The notes under the pieces were generated by a model. The model did not search any database, was not told where the DNA came from, and saw nothing but the letters and a program-made list of their open reading frames with translations. Shown here one piece after another: positions 13,060-26,400 of a stretch of 64,000 nt of DNA. A program made the position numbers and the translations under genes. The stretch is from Asterias amurensis. Lineage: Eukaryota > Echinodermata > Asteroidea > Forcipulatida > Asteriidae. Each line of letters opens with the position of its first letter. Positions within the stretch are counted from its first letter, which is position 1. The stretch is from positions 18,541,332 to 18,605,331 of the forward strand of contig NC_092649.1 of NCBI RefSeq assembly GCF_032118995.1. The letters run 5' to 3'.

Positions 13060-15115
13060 TGTGTAGCCGGACTGCACTGTGGGTATGCTGCCCTGTATGA
13101 ATGGGTGGGTTGCCTACAGTGCCATGGGACTGCACTGTGGGTATGCTGCCCTGTATGAATGGGTGGGTTGCCTACAGTGCCATGGGACTGCACTGGGGGT
13201 ATGCTGCCCTGTATGAATGGGTGGGTTGCCTACAGTGCCATGGGACTGCACTGGGGGTATGCTGCCCTGTATGAATGGGTGGGTTGCCTACAGTGCCATG
13301 GGACTGTACTGTGGGTATGCTGCCCTGTGTGATTGGGTGGTTGCCTACAGTGCCATGGGACTGCACTGGGGGTATGCTGCCGTGTATGAGTGGGTGGCCC
13401 AATGGTTGCCCACAGTGCCATGGGACTGTACTGTGGGTATGCTGCCCTGTATGATTGGGTGGGTTGCCTACAGTCACAGTGCCATGGGACTGCACTGGGG
13501 GGTATGCTGCCATGTATGATTGGGTGGGTTGCCTACAGTGCCATGGGACTGCACTGGGGGTATGCTGCCCTGTATGAATGGGTGGGTTGCCTACAGTGCC
13601 ATGGGACTGCACTGGGGGTATGCTGCCCTGTATGAATGGGTGGGTTGCCTACAGTGCCATGGGACTGTACTGTGGGTATGCTGCCCTGTATGATTGGGTG
13701 GGTTGCCTACAGTGCCATGGGACTGCACTGGGGGTATGCTGCCGTGTATGAGTGGGTGGGTTGCCCAATGGTTGCCCACAGTGCCATGGGACTGCACTGG
13801 GGGTATGCTGCCCTGTATGAATGGGTGGGTTGCCTACAGTGCCATGGGACTGTACTGTGGGTATGCTGCCCTGTGTGATTGGGTGGTTGCCTACAGTGCC
13901 ATGGGACTGCACTGGGGGTATGCTGCCCTGTATGAGTGGGTGGGTTGCCCAATGGTTGCCCACAGTGCCATGGGATTTTACTGTGGGTATGCTGCCCTGT
14001 ATGATTGGGTGGGTTGCCTACAGTCACAGTGCCATGGGACTGCACTGGGGGGTATGCTGCCATGTATGATTGGGTGGGTTGCCTACAGTGCCATGGGACT
14101 GCACTGGGGGTATGCTGCCCTGTATGAATGGGTGGGTTGCCCAATGGTTGCCCACAGTGCCATGGGACTGCACTGGGGGTATGCTGCCCTGTATGAATGG
14201 GTGGGTTGCCTACAGTGCCATGGGACTGTACTGTGGGTATGCTGCCCTGTGTGATTGGGTGGTTGCCTACAGTGCCATGGGACTGCACTGGGGGTATGCT
14301 GCCGTGTATGAGTGGGTGGGTTGCCCAATGGTTGCCCACAGTGCCATGGGACTTTACTGTGGGTATGCTGCCCTGTATGATTGGGTGGGTTGCCTACAGT
14401 CACAGTGCCATGGGACTGCACTGGGGGGTATGCTGCCATGTATGATTGGGTGGGTTGCCTACAGTGCCATGGGACTGCACTGGGGGTATGCTGCCCTGTA
14501 TGAATGGGTGGGTTGCCTACAGTGCCATGGGACTGCACTGGGGGTATGCTGCCCTGTATGAATGGGTGGGTTGCCTACAGTGCCATGGGACTGTACTGTG
14601 GGTATGCTGCCCTGTATGATTGGGTGGGTTGCCTACAGTGCCATGGGACTGCACTGGGGGTATGCTGCCGTGTATGAGTGGGTGGGTTGCCCAATGGTTG
14701 CCCACAGTGCCATGGGACTGCACTGGGGGTATGCTGCCCTGTATGAATGGGTGGGTTGCCTACAGTGCCATGGGACTGTACTGGGGGTATGCTGCCCTGT
14801 ATGAATGGGTGGGTTGCCCAATGGTTGCCCACAGTGCCATGGGACTGCACTGGGGGTATGCTGCCGTGTATGAGTGGGTGGGTTGCCCAATGGTTGCCCA
14901 CAGTGCCATGGGACTGCACTGTGGGTATGCTGCCCTGTATGAATGGGTGGGTTGCCTACAGTGCCATGGGACTGCACTGGGGGTATTCTGCCATGTATGA
15001 GTGGGTGGGTTGCCCAATGGTTGCCCACAGTGCCATGGGACTGCACTGGGGGTATGCTGCCCTGCATGAATGGGTGGGTTGCCTACAGTGCCATGGGACT
15101 GCACTGGGGGTGGAT
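13060..15115. repeat. 58-bp minisatellite, about 35 units
   Basis: Unit core GGGTATGCTGCCCTGTATGA, GGGTTGCCTACAGTGCCATG. Most units are 58 bp, with variants that lose a base triplet or gain CCCAATGGTTGCC. Because 58 is not a multiple of three, all six frames give repetitive open frames of up to 210 codons; these are not genes. Confidence 0.95.
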
Positions 15116-15119
15116 GTCC

Positions 15120-16550
15120 TACCATAGAGGTGTATTTCTACCTCCATGGGCCTAGACACTGGCCGTATAAATAAAAACTAGCAATTGCTTATCAAGTAAA
15201 AGTTCCAGCATAAGCAAATGGTCGATAAGTACAAGATCAGGCTGGAGCAATATTGCTTAATCTCTATAAATAACCTTTTACTTGACTAATACTTGACTTG
15301 CACCATGCTCTGGTAATGGTCCGACTAGTATGAAAAGCAATTACTTGCGTGTTTAATTAAATGCTCACGGGATTAACCTTTTACTTTATATTGACATATT
15401 AATAAAAACAATTTTTTACTAATATTTAGTAATTACTTGTAGTTTTTCAAGCTACCCCTGTATGAGAAGCTTGTGCTTTTACTTAAACAACAGTGTTGCA
15501 TAATTACGGCTCGGTATCCAGTCAGTATTAAAGGGTTATTTTCCCCAGTGGCCTTATGATCAAACCATGCTACTTATTGGTCTGTTGTGTATTTTAATAA
15601 CTCCAAAATTATCAATCTCTCATTGGATCTCTGGCATGGAGAGACTGGCTGTTTTCTCATCATAGCCACTGCTGACATAAAAAAACTTGACTATAAAGTA
15701 GAAAGTTCTCATGCCCTGATCTTCTACTAGTTGACCTTTTGCTATTGCTGGACCTTCTATATGGCCCAAATGGTACAGTAGTACGTACATTATCAAGGTT
15801 TGAGCGCGCTTGCGCACCATGGTATTTGAGTTGTGCCCGGCCGGCGTAAAGTCGGGCTGTGCCAAGGAAGATCGCAAAGTTGTTGGAATCTAGGTGATAC
15901 AGCTTCCTCTTCTAATCAAATAACTTGAGGATGAAAATAAATGAATTTGCAGCTTCATCAGTAGATTTTTATTGGCAGCACAATCATACAATGAGGGCAA
16001 TGTAAAACCACACTCTCCGTGCACTGGAAAATATGATATCGTGTGAACATTCTTCAATAATTTCCTATTTGGTGGAATTGTTTACCCATTACCGGCACTG
16101 TTCAGCCACTGTAAGGTCTCTGTACCTCCATGCCGGTACAAACTCAAGAATAATCTTCAATGATTTGGAGAAAGAAAAGCCTTGATTGAACAAACAATAT
16201 TAACAATAATTATGTCTTTTTATTGCACATTGATTGTTTGTTTGATGTTTTGGATCTCAGGTCAAGTGACATTGGTCACACAATCCGTCTATAGGCAACA
16301 TATAAACAGTCTTTACTCATATATTATTACAAAAAGGCATACCGAAAAAGTCACTTTGGCAAACTTGACGTTTCATACTCATGTTTGGAGGGTTCAATTA
16401 ATACAAAAAGGCCTACAATAAATTCACTTTGGCTGAGGGGTGCCATAAATTATTACCAAACTTCATTAAGAATCTTTACTCCTATGTACAGAGAGTAAAA
16501 TGAACTCAAAAACGCATATAACATTACCCGGGTGTGATCCCTGGCTACAC
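15120..16550. other. No gene recognised
   Basis: AT-rich single-copy-looking DNA. A minus-strand frame at 15620-15877 (85 codons) has no features I recognise. Confidence 0.5.
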
Positions 16551-16554
16551 GGCA

Positions 16555-16720
16555 GTTTGCTGTTTAATGGCTTCTGACAGGCACCCCCCGAACAAAGATG
16601 TTGACAAAATTGGGAGACCACCAACAAAGGGCTAGATAGCTCAGTTGGTAAAGCGCCGGCACGTTAAACCGGAGGTCGTTGGTTCAAATCCTGCTCTAGT
16701 CAATTTTTTTTTGTTCAATC
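16555..16720 (+). mobile_element. tRNA-derived SINE, type 2
   Basis: Head folds as a tRNA: GGCTAGA pairs with TCTAGTC, anticodon-like GTT. Tail TTTTTTTGTTCAATC. Copies at 41600-41760 and 59065-59290 share the 5' flank (TTCTGAC, GAACAAAGA, TTGACAAAAT) and tail, so this is a SINE and not a tRNA gene. Confidence 0.65.
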
Positions 16721-16800
16721 CAAAAACATTAAAAAATGTTAGGTTTGATCAATTTACACTGGTGGCATTTAACTCAATGTTTCAAACAATTTTTCAAATT

Positions 16801-17183
16801 TAAAGACCATGGACACTATTGGTAATTGTCAAAGACCAATCTTCTTCACAGTTGGTGTATCTCAACATATGCATAAAATAACAAACCTGTGAAAATTTGA
16901 GCTCAATTGGTCGTCAAAGTTGCGCGATAATAATGAAAGAAAAAGCGCCCTTGTCACACAAAGTTGTGTGCTTTCAGATGCTTGATTTTGAGACCTCAAA
17001 TTCTAAATCTGAGGTCTCAAAATCAAATTCGTGGAAAATTACTTCTTTCTCGAAAACTACGTTACTTCAGAGGGAGCCGTTTCTCACAATGTTTTATGCT
17101 ATCAATCTCTCCCCATTACTTGTTACCAAGTAAGGTTTTATGAAAATAATTATTTCGAGTAATTACCAATAGTGTCCATTTGA
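16801..17183. mobile_element. Foldback MITE, family A, full copy
   Basis: Ends GGACACTATTGGTAATTGTC and AATTACCAATAGTGTCC; centre GAGACCTCAAATTC/GAGGTCTC. This is the commonest repeat in the window. Confidence 0.8.
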
Positions 17184-17297
17184 CAAATGTGCTGACGGTC
17201 AAAAAATTCTTTTTTTTTAATACTTTTTAGGTGGAAGGTCCTTGAGGTGCAAGTAAATAAAATTGCATTTTCAATTCAAGGTACAGCCTGTCCCATG

Positions 17298-18155
17298 GTT
17301 ACAGCTCATTTTGTTTTTTGGCCGATTTTAGGCCGATTTTGGGATGTATGGGCCGGTTTTTAAGCTCATATTTACAACTCCACCCCACCAAAATGAAAAA
17401 GTATTTCAAAAAACCTTTTATATCACTACAAAGTATCATCCTTGGCCTTCCTTGAGAAAAAAACCAAAATATTGCTTTAAATATCACCCTAACTTGCAAA
17501 ATCGATATTTTTACCCTATTTTGGAACCCCAAAACTTGCCAGGGGTCTCGAAAAATTGTCCTTTCAGTTGTGATTAGGGCCCACATTGGTCTTTTCATAA
17601 CTGGTGAGAAAAACTTGGGCAATTGTATCCTGTTGTGACAGTAGCCTACTGCCTCAAAACTAGACTTTTCCCCAAAAATGTGAAAAATGCCCTTTTTAGG
17701 GTCTTTTCACATAATGTTGACATGTGTCCCGGTGAAAACAAAGGAATATTTTTCTTATACTTTGTGGATGGTAGGGAGTCCAAATTAACTAAATTTACAT
17801 TTCCAATCATAATACAACACATTGCAATGGTAACAGCTCCTTTGTGTTTATGCCACTTTAGGCCGATTTGGAGTCTGAAAAACTGTTTTTAGTTAATATT
17901 TACATAATATTTCAAAAATATTTAATAAAACCTTTTACATCACTACAAAGTATCATCCTTGGCTTTACTTGAGACCCAAAAAGTATTGCTAAAAGTTTTA
18001 CCCTTGTGCTATTTTTATAACGTGCATCAGAGTATGTTTTTAGAACTTCCAAAATCAACATTTTTACCATATTTTTGCCCTCAAAACTTCATTTTTTTTG
18101 CAGGGGTCTCAGAATATTTTCCTTTCGGTTTTGATTAGGGCCAACATTGGTCTGC
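17298..18155. repeat. Two diverged copies of a 0.3-kb block
   Basis: 17298-17592 and 17830-18153 share CACTACAAAGTATCATCCTT, TAGGCCGATTT and CAGGGGTCTC...GATTAGGGCC. Non-coding. Confidence 0.6.
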
Positions 18156-19599
18156 AGGAACAGACGACTGTTCTTCTTTGAAAAAGAACGTGAATGGAAG
18201 AATTTATAAATCTCAATGCTTTATACATGTAGGCATACTTTTTATAACAATATTAGTTCGCCCAGAAAAAAAGGTTAAATCTGCAACACTAATGTGTGAG
18301 ATAGTTTAACTATAAGCTAAATAAAAATGTCCTAAAACAGTCAAATGAAGAAACCAAAATGTCAGAAAAAGAGCATTTATTCACTTGTTTTCCTGACAAA
18401 ATGCCACTGGGGGGGGTTGCACCAAACCACCACCATCCCAGCTGCATACAAAAAGGTGTCCTGTTCCCTAACTTTGCCTATTGGTAGTGTTAGTGATATG
18501 CATGGGAAGGAATTGACAGCTCACAAAACGGATTTCTTTATATAAAATTCTACATTTTTAAAACTTTTTAACAAAAAGGACATTCATGAGGACAAAGAAA
18601 TTTGTGAAACGTGGCTCGTTACAGCAGTTTTAATTACCTTAGGGCCTAAATATATATAAAGCGGTTAAGCAGAAAAAAAATCTGCTTACAGAATGTATTT
18701 GATCAGTAAAAATTGAGTGGCCACACTTGAGGGAGAATCACTGTATAACGAAGGAACAATGGTGGTTGCTAAATACCACTCCCTGCTTACTAGCATGCGA
18801 ATTTATGCGCTAGCTGTGTAAGCGTAGAATGCCTACTTACATGGAATACACAAGAGCAAAAGCCAAAACTCTCTGTTAACTGTGAAAATTCACCTGCTTC
18901 CTTAAGCGCAGATTCTTTGCTTACAGTAAGCAGGGCCATGAAATTGGGCCCTGATGATCCAAGTTCTCAGCAAATAGTAAAAAATAAAATAGGTAAAAGC
19001 AGTTTCCTGACGATGAGACTAGAGCAAGCTTGTCGAATCGATGAGACCAATTTAAGAACTCACTCCGCGGTACTGCAGTTAATAACGATCCTATAAGCTA
19101 AAGTAGTAGTCCCAGCCAATTTTCTATACCATCCCTAATAAGCAGGACAGTTGTTTTCAGGACTGAGATGACATTCTAACACCCGAACAATCTACTCCGC
19201 GATAGTAGAATAAAGAGCGACAGTTCTCTAGAACAAACTATACCTGGCAAGTAGATACACACATGATGTACCGCAAACCAAATATATTATGATACCTCAC
19301 CATGCAATGCCTCAAATCATATAAGGGAAACTTCTTAAGCGCTTGAAATAATGAGAAAACAAACGTCAGCGCCACACAGCTGTAGATTGGGATGTCACGT
19401 TACTGGTTATTATTGGAATCTATCATCTTGTGTTACCTGTGGATGAAATCAAAGAGGTGAAATAAACAAATACAAATTATAATTGGTTTTACCCATATCA
19501 GGCATCCAACTCCTCAGCGGAAAAAAACATTTCCTAATGATCCCGTAAACTGAAGCTCGCTGCGTATTGGGCCATTTTTATCTGGGTCCCCCGGCATCC

Positions 19600-19830
19600 C
19601 CTAAAACAACAAGCAACAAAAACACCACAGCGCCAGACTATGCAAAAAATAGTGTAGACGATATGCTGTACAGTAGGAGAATTGTGTCCTAGCCGCGTAT
19701 GGGGCACTTACATTGTCTGGTTCCCGCTCATCCCTTATACAAAAAGCACGTAAAAACACTACAGAGCCAGACTGTGCACAAAATAGAGTAGAAGGTATGC
19801 TGTAAGAGGAAAGCTTGTGTCTCTGTGATT
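19600..19830. repeat. About 125-bp tandem repeat
   Basis: Two units around GCCAGACT(A/G)TGCA, GTAGA...GGTATGCTGTA. Same family as the three units at 32380-32730. Confidence 0.6.
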
Positions 19831-19984
19831 TCATTCATAACGGCAGATTTCTATTTCATGAAACAAGAAAAAACGCGAAACCGCAGAAGAGTTGCATGCC
19901 TGCCATATACAACGATGTAGGTAAGCACTGTTTACTGGGTACTTTCCCCGAGTTCTGTAAAGAAAAACAAAATCACAGGCATTC

Positions 19985-20224
19985 ATTACTCCAGTGGAAT
20001 TCGAACCTACGACCTTTGCCAATTCAGAGCAGTGTCAGGTGGGCAATCTCTGTGGTCTTAAGAGTTGCAAAGGTCATGGGTTTGCATCCCACCTGATTAC
20101 TACATGTATGCCTGTTATTGTTTTCACAGAATTCGGGATAGTACTGAGTATAAAGTGCTAACACAAAATCGGTGTATATGGGTAAAAGCCAAAATGAATA
20201 CTCTTTATCGCCGTAGCAAATTTA
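19985..20224 (+). mobile_element. SINE type 1 abutting the POMGNT1-like stop codon
   Basis: Head degenerate, tail CTTTATCGCCGTAGCAAATT ends at the stop codon of exon 21. Confidence 0.6.
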
Positions 20225-20423
20225 TTATCTATTGGAAATTACAAAGTTATCTTGGCTAAAAAAATATGCTATGTGGGAAAATGACTTTTCATTCTGCAGT
20301 GAATAACCATGTAACTTACTTGCATTTCCCATGTTTGATAAAACCTCTGTATTTGCTGGATGGCTGTTGAAGTAGATGGTTTTACTACCAACCAAGATAA
20401 AATGATTTCTTTCATATGTAAAC
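20225..20423 (-). CDS. POMGNT1-like: POMGNT1-like exon 21: C-terminus and stop (residues 794-859)
   Basis: Acceptor [22 protein letters not shown] matches RLFRKKNHFLVVG near the POMGNT1 C-terminus. About 40 further residues have no match I know. The TAA stop is at 20227-20225 and overlaps an AATAAA; a SINE lies immediately beyond, so the 3' UTR is SINE-derived. Confidence 0.85.
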
Positions 20424-23400
20424 CTGCAAAAAAAAAAACAAGGTATGTATAATCTCAAATACCCACTGTCATTTCCTAAAGGTTTTTTTTTTCATTATTA
20501 ATGGTTTATTTATTTCATCAATGTTTAACACAATTTGTAATTTTTAATGACCAGCATTCTCACTTGGTGTATCCCAACATATGCATAAAACATCAACCCT
20601 GTGAAAATTTTGCCACTCAATTGGTCGTTGAAGTTGCAAGAAAATGATGAAAGAAAAGTCACCCTCGTTGTACATGATAATAGTGTGCTTTCAGTTAGGA
20701 ATAAAAGGCTTCTGGCAAGAAGTCTTTTATCATTTTTGTGAGAAATTAGCTCTTTCTCCAAAATTACGTTACTTCAGAGGGAGTCACTTCTCAAAATGTT
20801 TTATACTATCAACAGCTCTCCATTGCTCGACACCAAGTGCAGTTTTATGCTAATATATAATTTGAGTAATTACCAACTGTGTAAAGTGCCTTTAATGTCA
20901 AATTTGGCAGTTTCAATTTTTTATTGTTTTATAACTATTAATGGTTTGTTTATTTCATCAGTATTTATAAAAGACACTAGCAGTAACAAAACTGAATTGT
21001 GGTCTTAAGCGTAAAATTTTGCAGTTAATACAATAAAAAGACAAGACCCCATGTTGATTTGTTTCCCACAATTAAATGTATATTAGCAATAAAATGAACC
21101 CAATATAATAAAATACTAAATATTACAAATAAACACTAAAAGTATATCTTAGATGAAATAACTTCTTTAATATGTTAAACTATACCTTTTTATTTTTATT
21201 TTATTTTTTAGTTATGTTAAATTTGAATCATTCATGCCCTATCAATTAATGTTGATTCGTTTCCCATAACTTCCAAAATGAGAGCGATATAATAAGTAAC
21301 TAAATATTACAGATAAATACCAAAAGTAAATACCCATATCATGTGTGTTTCCCCCCCCCCCCCCCCCAACTCTCATCAGAGAAAAACACAGCCCTAGATA
21401 ATGCTGCTAAAGGGCACTGGGTGGATTTCACAAAGACTTAGGACTAGTCTTATCTCGAGTTAGGACCAGGTTCTCGCCCTGTTTTAGGACTATCCATGCA
21501 ATTTGTATATCTCCTAGGACTAGTCCTAAGTTAAGTGAGGACTAGTCCTAAGTTAAGTGAGGACTAGTCCTAAGTTAAGTGAGGACTAGTCCTAAGTTAA
21601 GTGAGGACTAGTCCTAAGTTAAGTGAGGACTAGTCCTAAGTTAAGTGAGGACTAGTCCTAAGTTAAGTGAGGACTAGTCCTAAGTTAAGTGAGGACTAGT
21701 CCTAAGTTAAGTGAGGACTAGTCCTAAGTTAAGTGAGGACTAGTCCTAAGTTAAGTGAGGACTAGTCCTAAGTTAAGTGAGGACTAGTCCTAAGTTAAGT
21801 GAGGACTAGTCCTAAGTTAAGTGAGGACTAGTCCTAAGTTAAGTGAGGACTAGTCCTAAGTTAAGTGAGGACTAGTCCTAAGTTAAGTGAGGACTAGTCC
21901 TAAGTTAAGTGAGGACTAGTCCTAAGTTAAGTGAGGACTAGTCCTAAGTTAAGTGAGGACTAGTCCTAAGTTAAGTGAGGACTAGTCCTAAGTTAAGTGA
22001 GGACTAGTCCTAAGTTAAGTGAGGACTAGTCCTAAGTTAAGTGAGGACTAGTCCTAAGTTAAGTGAGGACTAGTCCTAAGTTAAGTGAGGACTAGTCCTA
22101 AGTTAAGTGAGGACTAGTCCTAAGTTAAGTGAGGACTAGTCCTAAGTTAAGTGAGGACTAGTCCTAAGTTAAGTGAGGACTAGTCCTAACTCTGTGTGAA
22201 ATCGACCCCTGGACACCTTTGGTATTTGTCAAAGACCAGTCTTCTCACTTGGTTTATCTCAATGTATGCATAAAATTACAAGCCTGTAAAAATTTGAACT
22301 CAAATTGGTCATCGAAGTTGCAAGAGAATAATGGAAGAAAAAACACTGTTGTCGCACAAGTTGTGTCTTTTCAGATGCTTGAATTCAGAACCTCAAAATT
22401 TAATTCTGAGGTCTCGAAATCAAATTCAAATATTTTAGTGGGAAATTGGTTCTTTCTCTAAAACTACATTACTTCAGAGTGAGCCGTTTCTCACAATGTT
22501 TGATACTATCCACAGCTCTCTCTAATGCTCGTTACCAACTCAGTTTTTAATACCAACAAATATTTTTAGTAATTACCAATAGTATCCAGTGTCTTTAAAC
22601 CTAGGATTTGAGCTGCCGCTAGCTACTGGGTTAGCTCGGTGGTCTAGTGGTTAGACATCAGGGCCCAACTTCATGGCTCTGCTCGCACGTCAAGCGCTGT
22701 ATTTCTGCGCTGGCTAGGTAAAGCGAAGAATGCCTAGTATCGTGGAGTAAGCCCGCCAAAAATTCACGCCACAAGCTGAAATTCTCTGCTAACCTGTGAG
22801 ATACGCAGAATTCCTTGCTTCCGTAAGCGCCGACTCTTTGCTTACGGTAAGCAGAGCCATCACATTGGGCCCTGCTCTAGAATTGCAAAGGTCTTGGGTT
22901 CCAATCCCTGGATGTAAGATCCTTCAATCACAGTATATTTCCTACAGCAACTATGCATCAAGTCACCATACTTAATATGCATGAGACCTACTATCAGTAC
23001 AATTACCGAATGCATTGTGGCAGTATCAGTAACACAGTGAAATCTGGACTATTCAACTTCCAAGGATTAGACCTAGAACTAGAATTTTGACTGTCCGCAT
23101 CATAAATATACAGAAATTTTGTTTCCATTGGCACATAAAAACAATTATTAGTTCAAAGAGACCAATTCAGAACTGACTCCGTGGCAGTACAGTTAATTAC
23201 GATCCTATAAGCTTAAGTAGTAGTCCAGTCTAATTTCTATACCATCCGCCCTGGTAATAGTTAAAAAGTAGGACAGTTCTTTTCAGAACTGAGAAATCTC
23301 CCGCACCTCCGATTATCTACTCCACGGCAGTAGAATAAAGCAAGACAGTTCCCTACGAACAACTCTACCTGGCAAGTAGACACATACATGGTGTTACCGC

Positions 23401-26400
23401 AAACCAAATATACATTCAAAACAATGATTATAACAGTACACAGATTAAAAGGACACAGATTAAAAGGACACAGATTAAAAGGACAGAGATATACACACTA
23501 AAATAAAACATCAAATAAAACATCCAACATGGTCCAACACTGCAGGGTGGTCCAACACTGCACTAGAAAATACATTGCAAAAAAAACGAAAAAGGATAAA
23601 ACATGACGCATATTCCACCAATTTTTTTGGCACCTTTGGTTTCGCACGTGCATTGCTTCACCATGTAAAAGAAACAAAAACCTTCGCTTCAACAAATTTG
23701 AAAGACTTGCACAGCCTCTCTTAGATTCTTATGGGATATCATGGCTGAGCAGATAAGAGCACCGAATTCAAGCTCGGGTGATTCTGTTCAGCAGAGTGTG
23801 GGTTCGAATTCCGGTCGTGACTCTTTTGTCCCTGAGCAAGACACATAACTATAATTGCTTCTCTCCACCCAGGGGTAAATGGGTATCTGTGAGGACAGAA
23901 ATGGTTCTTAAGATTGATTTAGCCGAGTAGCGCGCATTTGTTGCACTAGGCTGTATACTCCCCAGGGAGCTGAGATTGTTTAAGAAAATGATTCAAGGCC
24001 CAGTGACCAGGGGTATTATTGTCGGAGCACCATGAGTGTCACTGCGTGACGAACCTGAGCGCTATATAAGAAGCCATTATAAGAAGCCATTATTATTATT
24101 CTTACCTGACAATTCCTTTGTGCATGTTGTATAAGGGGACGTCCTCAAATACAAACAGCCCAAAACATGAACATATAAGTCTCAGAAGCTTGTGATCATC
24201 CACAGAGTCTTGCTCATAGAAAACGGCATAGATTTGACTGAAGGAGAAAAAAATACAAAAAGATAAAGAGAAAACAAGTTACTGAAATATCCCCCTTAAA
24301 GGCACTAGACACTATTGGTAATTTCTCTAATTAATTGTTAGCATCACAACTTGCTTGGCAAGGAGCAATGGAGAGCTGTTCCTGTTGGTAGTATAAAACA
24401 TTGTGAGAAACGGCTAAAGTAAAGCAGTTTTCGAGAAAGAAGTAATTTTCCACTAAAATATTTGAATTTGATTTCGATACCTCAGAATTAGATTTTAAGG
24501 TTCCGAAATCAAGCATCTGAAACCACACAACTTAATGTTATTATTATTATTGTTTTTAAACATGATTGAATGTTTTGCTAACATTCAGCCTTCCATGCCA
24601 ACCGGCATGGTTTATTTATCAACAATGGGAAGGTCTATACCAACTATGAGTCACATAACCATGATTTGGATCAACAACTGAAACCCTCTTTGGCTCAAAG
24701 TCACTTGACTGAGTGACAGATAACTAGTGGGAGCTCTCTGTCTTAATGGGATGTTGTGGCCGAGCAGATAAGAGCACCAAACTCAAACCCTGGTGTTTCT
24801 GTTCAGCAGAGTGTGGGTTTGAGTCCTGGAAATAACACTTGGGCCCTATGCAAGACACTTAACTATAATTACTTTTCTTCACCAAGGGGTAAAATGGGTG
24901 CTGTGAGGGCAGAGATGGTTCTTAAGGTTGATTTAGCTTAGTAGTGCACATTTGTTGCACAGGCTGTACATACTCCCCAGGAAGCTCAGATGGTTTAAGG
25001 AATGAATTAAGGCCCAGTGACCACACCCGATTTCAACAAACTCTTCCTAACTTAGGATCAATCTTAGGACTTAGGATGAGTTCAGTTTCGTGTATGAAGA
25101 CGTAGGGTGCATTAAATCCATCCAAAAATAGGCAAGTTACTCGTCACGACTCGAGCGTTTCTAGAAATCGGCTGCAGGGGTAGTAATGTTGGAAGGGCTT
25201 TGAGACGCCCTTCTGGCTGTGATAAAGCGCTATATACAAAATCAATTATTGTTAGTAATATTATTACCTTGTATACTTGGGGAGTGTTAAAGCCAACGTG
25301 CCTCCGTTAAGACATGCAGTAAAAGAATCTGGAGTGATTGGAATACTGTGAGATACAAGACGTCCGACTTCTTGTTCGTATTCACTCCCTTCAAGTTTGT
25401 AAACCTCCGTGGGTTCAGACTGAGGACCAGCACTGCAACAAAATAAAAAGAGAACACGCCATTAAAGACACTATTGGTAATTGTCAAAGACCAGTCATCT
25501 CACTTGCTGTATCTCAACATACGCATAGAGTAACAAACTAGTTCTTAAACGTCCGTTTAAAAGCAGGGTCGTTACCGTGCGATAATGGCCCTTGCCTTCA
25601 GCTCGGGCCTTTATCACACGGCAACGACCATGCCGGTTTTAAACGAACGTTTAAAAACTCGCCTCTACCCTTTTATTCCCTTATTTATTATTACCTTGAG
25701 TTTATCCTATGAGCAAGATACTGTGTCATAAACGCTTTCTCCTCGTAGTAACCCCCGTCTCGACTGATCCTTCGTACCCTCGAGACGTCAGGTATAATAG
25801 ATTCTCCACCAGCAATCTCCCCTAGATTCCAACCTCTCCATGATGGACTGTTGCAACACGTCTTCTGATTCGTCTGAAATCTGTCTGTCCAGAGAGTTCG
25901 ACGAACGATCCATCTGAAGGAAAATTAGTTTTTTAATATTTTAATGTTTGTTGTGTTCCCTATCTTGATTTTTTTGTGAATTTAGTCTTAGTTAAAAAAA
26001 CAAAAATATTTTCGTTGTTCTTTTTTAATTTACATTTTTTCCCTTTTTTTTTTTTTTACTTTTTTTTTTTCCAGGGGTATATTCATTCATCTATAAACCA
26101 GTTATTAAAGACTGGAACACATTACAACCACAGACATCATATCCACCACGGACAATAAGACAATAATCCACCTGTAACGTTCCTTCAAAACTACAGCGCA
26201 ACAAAAGTGAGAGAACGCCAATTAAAACTGTGCAGGAGGAATCGAGTATACCTTCGGAAGTGACAAAAAAACGCCCTCACATGGTCAAAGAAACGGCAGG
26301 TTATTTTGAAATAAGGTACCAACCAATGCTAACTTCTGTATTGAATTAAAACACTCACCCGAAACCAGGGAAATCCTCTGTTCGATACAGCAGTGTTTCA

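Noticed and set aside
13172..15155. Many overlapping open frames of 60-210 codons on both strands
   Set aside because: All lie in the 58-bp minisatellite; a period not divisible by three with few stop codons opens every frame.
15620..15877. 85-codon minus-strand frame
   Set aside because: No domain or homology I can name, and no supporting signals.
16625..16705. tRNA-Asn gene
   Set aside because: It folds fairly well but has C at the position before the anticodon and a mismatched D stem, and it recurs with shared flanks, so it is a SINE.
21516..22190. CRISPR-like regular repeat
   Set aside because: Units are contiguous with no spacers, and the genome is animal.
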